Assembly (NCBI GenBank): GCA_946403755.1
Contig: CAMJBC010000005.1
Span: forward strand, 1 to 64,000
DNA length: 64,000 nt
Source: an uncultured Mycoplasmatota bacterium
GTDB lineage: Bacteria; Bacillota_I; Bacilli_A; RF39; UBA660
Reading direction: 5' to 3'
A program made the position numbers and the translations under genes. The notes below the pieces were generated by a model. That model was not told the DNA's origin, did no database searches, and was given only the letters and a program-made list of their open reading frames with translations. Positions 58,660-64,000 of this stretch are shown in pieces. Position 1 is the stretch's first letter. Each line of letters opens with the position of its first letter.

Positions 58660-61371
58660 CTATTTTTCAAAACCATAATCCTTGTTTTCATCTTCTTCGT
58701 CTTCTTTTTTACGAATTATTTCATGAGCTCCAAGACTTACTGCTCCAAGTGCTACTCCTACTCCAGCAGCAACACCCATTGTTTTAATTACTCTACTATT
58801 TTCATTTGTTTCAGCAGGTGCTACATTGTTAGATGAAAGCTTAACAATCTTTGGTGGTTTTACTATTTCTTCATAATATTCTGTATTTGGTTCCATAGTT
58901 GGTACTTCTATACCTTCTGTTATTGGTTCTACAAAATTATCTTTTGGTTTATTTACTCCACCACCATGATGTGGTCTATTTTCATTATGTGGTTCTTCTG
59001 TTGGTACTTCATTATATTCTGTTGGTTTTTCTTCAACTATAGAATCTGATGCAGTTGATGCTTCATGATATTCAGTTGGAGGTTCAATTGTAGTACCAGG
59101 TTCTTCCTCAGCTCCTTCTTCTATAGTTGGTGGTTCTTCTTCAGTTGATGCTTCTTCTGTATGAGTTTCTGGTGTAGTTCCAGTTGGTCCACCATAATCT
59201 CCATAATCATCTGGATTACCACTATATTCATCATCAGGATTTTCTTCTTGTGGTTGTTGAGTAGGATTTAATTTTTCATGATAATCATCTATTAAATTTT
59301 TATAGTATGATGCATCTTTCTCAAATCCATATGCACTCATATCTAACTTAAAGTCAGCACTAAATCTTTGGTTTCCATCTGTAGTTGTTACTGGATTTTC
59401 ATACATATTCTTAACTTGACTTATTGCGTCATTAATCATTTTTTGTGCATTTTCAACTAGTGGTGCTAGACCAGCTAATCTAGTTGCATATGTATTTAAT
59501 GCTGTTTGTGCTGTTTCATACTTAGTTAAAGAATCTCTATATGGTTGAATATCTGATGCACTATATTTATTTACCCATGTACAAGATGGTGCTTCAGTAC
59601 CTACTGGTGTTGAACAAACTTGTTCTTTTGCATTTTCCATCTCTGTAATAGTTGCACTTAATGTTTCTATTTGAGTTGCTATTTCTTCTAATGTTGTTTG
59701 TATTTCTGGTAATTTAGAATCATCTAATTCTCCAACACTAACAAAGCCTCCAAAATCAGTACCAGCTACTGCATTAATGGCATCAGAAGATCCATTAATG
59801 TAGTCTACTACAACTCCCATAGCAGCTTTAATAGTATCTGATATAAAGTTAGCAGCCTTCATATTACAATCTAATAAGTTTTGATATGCTTCCATATTAG
59901 ATTTAACAGCATCCCATGGGCCACCTTGTAATATATTAGAAGCTCCTATTCCACTCATGAATTCATCTACACTAGATTTTAATCCTTGAGCTTTTTCTAC
60001 TTCTTCGTTTAATGATGGAACTACTGCATTAATAGCACTTTCTAAAGAAGATATACTTATCTTTCCTACTGTTCCTTCAGCAACTGAATTTGTAAGTAAT
60101 GTTGATAATTCATCATATCTACCATTAGCCATTACTGCATTTTTAGCTGTATCAACTAGTTCACTTGTTGTTTTTTGTAATGCTTCTAGATTTGATGCTA
60201 AACTTGGTGAATTAAATAAACTACTTACTCCATCTGTTAGGGTTTCATCAGCTATTACAGCAGCACATCCATCCATTTGATATATTGCATTAGCTATAGC
60301 ATAAACTGCATCTGCTTCTGCACTTATATTTCCATATAATACGTTTGTTACAGCACCATAATAATTTGTTGCTGAATACATTGCTCCAACTATTCCAGCT
60401 TCATTATCTGAACCTTTTGTATAATTTATATCTGTATGACTTGTTATTCTTCCTTTTAAATCACTCATTGAGTTTGAAACAAATGAAAGATTTGATGCCA
60501 AAGTTGTATTATTAGAACTTCTATATCTATCTGCAAATTCTTCTAATGTAGTACATTTTTCAAGTAATACTTCCATATAATTTGTACTAGATACTTCTCT
60601 TACTTCATCATCACTCATTTTTATCCAAACTAATTTATTTGGATCTACACATCTCCAGAATGAATAATTATTATTACTTAAAAACTTTTCAGGATCTCCA
60701 CTTAATAAATTAAATACATTTGTTTTTAAAGGATTCCATGATAATTGATCATGACCAGCTGCTTTACATTCAACTAATACTACATTAACACCATGTTTTA
60801 ATAGTGCTTGTACATAACTATATCTTTCAGCATTTTTTCCTTCAAAAACATATACAGTTCTACCTTGCATATAACTATATTCTTTATCTGATAAAAATGC
60901 CCAGTTTGGACCATAATGATACTCTTGTCCAGCTTGATTAGCTCCTTGTATTGTAGAAGCTCCTGTTATAACACAATATCCATTATCTACACCATCTCTA
61001 CATGCATTTGCAAATTCTTTTAATGAATATCTATCTCCTGCACTTGAACCTAATGTATTTAATGATACTAATGAAACGTTTCTTTCATTACAAATTTTAT
61101 TTATATATCCCATACATTGTTTATAAGTTGTTTGCATAGCATTTTCACCATACATATAACCAGCATACTTAGGGATAACAACTATTTGATCTGTTCCTTG
61201 TGTAATTAGAGGACTATATAGGTTTGCACACATAGTATAAAAAGATCCTTGGCCAGGATTAATAATAGTAGCAGACGCTGCTCCACTTAAATTATTAGGT
61301 ATGAAAACATAAGCTCCACCTAAATCTACTACTTTACCTGTTGAATAGTTTCCTGGTTTTAACATACCCAT
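58660..61371 (-). CDS. Large surface-type protein: alpha/beta-hydrolase-like N-terminus, helical middle, P/E/T stalk, C-terminal TM
   Basis: NTLGSSAGDR nucleophile-elbow-like, KAAGHDQLSW, long helical region, TEYHE/TEYNE/TEYYE repeats, TM VIKTMGVAAGVGVALGAVSLGA. Confidence 0.65.
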   Translation of the reverse strand: MGMLKPGNYSTGKVVDLGGAYVFIPNNLSGAASATIINPGQGSFYTMCANLYSPLITQGTDQIVVIPKYAGYMYGENAMQTTYKQCMGYINKICNERNVSLVSLNTLGSSAGDRYSLKEFANACRDGVDNGYCVITGASTIQGANQAGQEYHYGPNWAFLSDKEYSYMQGRTVYVFEGKNAERYSYVQALLKHGVNVVLVECKAAGHDQLSWNPLKTNVFNLLSGDPEKFLSNNNYSFWRCVDPNKLVWIKMSDDEVREVSSTNYMEVLLEKCTTLEEFADRYRSSNNTTLASNLSFVSNSMSDLKGRITSHTDINYTKGSDNEAGIVGAMYSATNYYGAVTNVLYGNISAEADAVYAIANAIYQMDGCAAVIADETLTDGVSSLFNSPSLASNLEALQKTTSELVDTAKNAVMANGRYDELSTLLTNSVAEGTVGKISISSLESAINAVVPSLNEEVEKAQGLKSSVDEFMSGIGASNILQGGPWDAVKSNMEAYQNLLDCNMKAANFISDTIKAAMGVVVDYINGSSDAINAVAGTDFGGFVSVGELDDSKLPEIQTTLEEIATQIETLSATITEMENAKEQVCSTPVGTEAPSCTWVNKYSASDIQPYRDSLTKYETAQTALNTYATRLAGLAPLVENAQKMINDAISQVKNMYENPVTTTDGNQRFSADFKLDMSAYGFEKDASYYKNLIDDYHEKLNPTQQPQEENPDDEYSGNPDDYGDYGGPTGTTPETHTEEASTEEEPPTIEEGAEEEPGTTIEPPTEYHEASTASDSIVEEKPTEYNEVPTEEPHNENRPHHGGGVNKPKDNFVEPITEGIEVPTMEPNTEYYEEIVKPPKIVKLSSNNVAPAETNENSRVIKTMGVAAGVGVALGAVSLGAHEIIRKKEDEEDENKDYGFEK

Positions 61372-61442
61372 ATACAATCACCCTACTATAAATAAATTTT
61401 AGCATAAATTGAATCAAAAAAAAACATTGTTTTACAATGTTT

Positions 61443-62219
61443 TTAATCAACTACGCTACTAGTTACCATTTTAGCTACGATTTCTCCATCAACTTTATAC
61501 AAGCCAACTACTCTCCAGTTAGCACTTGAAGAACCATATTTTAACCAGTTATTAACATTTCCATTAGAATCACTAGTACTTACTAATATACATGAATTAA
61601 CTTCAGTACCACTATCATTTACTAATTTTGTAACTCCTTGGCAATGACAATAATCACTTGTACCAGTTCCATATTTTCCAAGAACAAATCCTTTATCAAT
61701 AGCATCACATACTTTTTTAACAAGTAATTCACTTCCACCTTCTGGTGCATCAGGAGTAGAATCTGGATCTAATTCAGCTACAATTCCTACAGTTTTTTTA
61801 GTTAATTTAACTTTCTTACTATTTAAAGAAGATTGATTAACTGGATCACTTACACATCCTACACTTAACTTTGAGTTTCTAACATATTCATCTGGACTAT
61901 CATCTACTAATGAAGTAACACCATTAACTGTATAATAATTACATACATCATCTGTTCCATCTAAATCAGCATTTAAATAGTTTTCTGCTACTAATTGCCA
62001 TACAAAAATATATGCAACATCTCCACCTTGGAAAATATTTGGTTTATCACTTGCATACATTTCAGCTGCATTTTGAATATAAGTTTTTCTTTGCTCATAT
62101 TCTCTTAAATTTATATTTTCATTAATTTTAACAACACTTGGTATAATAATTACACTTAAAATACCAATTATTGCTATTACAACTAATAATTCTGTTAGAG
62201 TAAAACCTTTTTTATTCAT
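61443..62219 (-). CDS. Type IV pilin-like protein (prepilin), Cys-containing
   Basis: MNKKG^FTLTELLVVIAIIGILSVIIIPSVV. Confidence 0.88.
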   Translation of the reverse strand: MNKKGFTLTELLVVIAIIGILSVIIIPSVVKINENINLREYEQRKTYIQNAAEMYASDKPNIFQGGDVAYIFVWQLVAENYLNADLDGTDDVCNYYTVNGVTSLVDDSPDEYVRNSKLSVGCVSDPVNQSSLNSKKVKLTKKTVGIVAELDPDSTPDAPEGGSELLVKKVCDAIDKGFVLGKYGTGTSDYCHCQGVTKLVNDSGTEVNSCILVSTSDSNGNVNNWLKYGSSSANWRVVGLYKVDGEIVAKMVTSSVVD

Positions 62220-62272
62220 ATCAATCTACCTCTATTCTACTAAATTAATTATAATAAAAAGCTTGATAAATA

Positions 62273-62866
62273 TCAAGCGTTTTTATTTATTACATTTTCT
62301 ATTATTTCATAAATTCTTTCTTTACCTACTTTAGTAACACTAGAAAAGTTAACTATTTCATCACCTAAAGCAAGATTTAAAGTCTTTTTAATAAGATCAT
62401 CTTGTTTAGCTTTTAAAGCTCTACCTACTTTATCATATTTAGTACAAATAATAGTAACAGGTAAATTATAATATTTTAAGAATTTATACATTAAAATATC
62501 ATCTTCAGTTGGTTTATGTCTATAATCTACAAGTAAAAATATATGTTTTAAATACAATCTTTGTTTTAGATATTCTTCTATCATAATACCAAATTTTTCA
62601 ATTTGTTTTTTATTAGTAGCAGCATATCCATATCCAGGAACATCTACAAAATAAAACTCCTTGTTAATTAAATAAAAATTTAGTGTTTGAGTTTTACCTG
62701 GTTTTGAACTAGTTCTAGCTATATTTTTACGATTAACAATTGTATTAATAAAACTACTTTTACCTACATTACTTCTACCAAGAATTAAAAATTCTGGTTT
62801 TTTATCTTCAGGATATTGAGATATTCTAACAGCAATGATAGGTTCATCTACATTAGTTATTTCCAT
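62273..62866 (-). CDS. engB: Ribosome biogenesis GTPase EngB/YsxC
   Basis: GRSNVGKSSFINTI, ARTSSKPGKTQTLNFY, FVDVPGYGYA, TKYDK. Confidence 0.95.
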   Translation of the reverse strand: MEITNVDEPIIAVRISQYPEDKKPEFLILGRSNVGKSSFINTIVNRKNIARTSSKPGKTQTLNFYLINKEFYFVDVPGYGYAATNKKQIEKFGIMIEEYLKQRLYLKHIFLLVDYRHKPTEDDILMYKFLKYYNLPVTIICTKYDKVGRALKAKQDDLIKKTLNLALGDEIVNFSSVTKVGKERIYEIIENVINKNA

Positions 62867-63827
62867 GTTTATCCTTCTCCTCTTGATATTTTTTACATGT
62901 AAGAGATAAATCTTTTAATAATTCTTCAACTACTTTTTTATCTTCTGTTCTAACACCACTAGCAAGTTTATGGCCTCCACCACCATGCTTTTGAGCTACT
63001 TCATTTATAATTGGACCTCTACTTCTAATATTAACTCTATATTGTCCTGCTTTTGAATCATGAGATACAAATGTCCAAACAAGTACTTCACTAATATTAT
63101 TAAAGTCATTAATCATATTTGAAGCTGCTGTACCATCAGTATTTAATGAATTCATAATATCATCATCTAATTCTATATAAGCAAATCCATATTTATCTAC
63201 TTTAAGAGTTGATGCTATATGACCCATTAATCTAACTTCATTTAATGGTTTTGCATAAACATTTCTATAAACTTTATCAGTATCTACTTTATATTTTTTA
63301 ATTAAAGATGACATCTTAGCAAAAGTTACACTTGTAGTATTAAATAAAAATCTATTAGTATCACTTACAACCCCAGCATATATAAATTCTGCTACTTCTT
63401 TATTTACCTTTAATTTAGTATTTTCAAGTATGTCTAATACTAATTCACTTGCTGAACTAGCATCTTCTACTATATATTCAACATCACTAAATGTATCTAC
63501 CTTAGGATGATGATCTATCTTTACTATATTTTTAAATAAATCAATATTTTCAATGTCTACTCTTTTTTTATCTGGAGTATCTACTACTATTAATAAACCA
63601 TCTTCATAATCATAAGAAGTTACTTTATCAACTTTACCAAAATATTTAAATCTAGATACAGTAGTACCAACTGCATAAACTTCTTTATTTTTAAATGTTA
63701 ATAATATAGAAGCTTTTAATGCCATTTGACTACCAAACGCATCTGGATCTGGTCCAACATGTCTAGCTATATAAATCTTCTTATATTTTTTAATTTCATT
63801 ATATATTGATTTAAAAATATTATTCAT
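62853..63827 (-). CDS. nrnA: DHH/DHHA1 phosphoesterase, NrnA-type
   Basis: ARHVGPDPDAFGSQMAL, VDTPDKKRV, KIDHHPKVDTF, GGGGHKLASGV. Confidence 0.9.
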   Translation of the reverse strand: MNNIFKSIYNEIKKYKKIYIARHVGPDPDAFGSQMALKASILLTFKNKEVYAVGTTVSRFKYFGKVDKVTSYDYEDGLLIVVDTPDKKRVDIENIDLFKNIVKIDHHPKVDTFSDVEYIVEDASSASELVLDILENTKLKVNKEVAEFIYAGVVSDTNRFLFNTTSVTFAKMSSLIKKYKVDTDKVYRNVYAKPLNEVRLMGHIASTLKVDKYGFAYIELDDDIMNSLNTDGTAASNMINDFNNISEVLVWTFVSHDSKAGQYRVNIRSRGPIINEVAQKHGGGGHKLASGVRTEDKKVVEELLKDLSLTCKKYQEEKDKHGNN

Positions 63828-63841
63828 TATTATTCTCTTTT

Positions 63842-64000
63842 CTATTTATTTATTAATTCATATGTGTCTTTTATAATCATTAATTCTTCATTTGTTGGAA
63901 CTACCCATACAGGTATTTTAGATGATTTAGCACTAATAACTCCTTCTTGAATATCTTTATAACTTGCTATCTTTTCATTTGTTTTTTCATCTAATTTAAT
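63842..64000 (-). CDS. ackA: Acetate kinase C-terminus, truncated by window edge
   Basis: Reverse strand reads IKLDEKTNEKIASYKDIQEGVISAKSSKIPVWVVPTNEELMIIKDTYELINK*. Confidence 0.85.
   Translation of the reverse strand: MKLDEKTNEKIASYKDIQEGVISAKSSKIPVWVVPTNEELMIIKDTYELINK

Noticed and set aside
58660-61371. LPxTG sortase-anchored wall protein
   Set aside because: No LPxTG-like motif before the C-terminal TM; tail is long and acidic.
1-64000. CRISPR array, prophage, IS element or integrative element
   Set aside because: No direct-repeat/spacer pattern, transposase, integrase or phage structural gene seen; repeats found are in-frame protein repeats.

Overview
AT-rich chromosomal window from a Bacillota/Mycoplasmatota-like bacterium. 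TGA is used as stop (rimM and folD both end in TGA), so this is not genetic code 4. Most genes are on the - strand. The window is largely housekeeping: parC/parE, trmD/rimM, proS, lexA, rluD/lspA, rpmB, murB, rpsD, folD, scpA/scpB, murT/gatD, nusG/secE, smpB/rnr/secG/eno, leuS, truA, an ECF module, engB, nrnA and a partial ackA. It carries four tRNA genes (His, Ile, two Glu) and a leucine-type T-box leader. Two prepilin genes and a PilB/GspE ATPase are present, along with several one-TM surface proteins that have low-complexity P/E/T-rich segments. I saw no CRISPR array, prophage or transposon. The main oddities are foreign domains inside core enzymes: two LysM-like repeats inside the RNase R catalytic domain, and a complete Nudix domain inside the LeuRS CP1 editing domain. 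Others are an ECF transporter whose ATPase motifs have decayed, a GH31 protein lacking the expected acid/base Asp, a VirB2-like membrane domain fused to M23, a 905-aa hydrolase-like/coiled-coil surface protein, an uncharacterised protein ending in a beta-clamp motif (QMSLF), cryptic kinase-like proteins, and a shared peptide ENPVDS[I/L]F in two unrelated proteins. All family calls come from reading motifs by eye; no database search was run.
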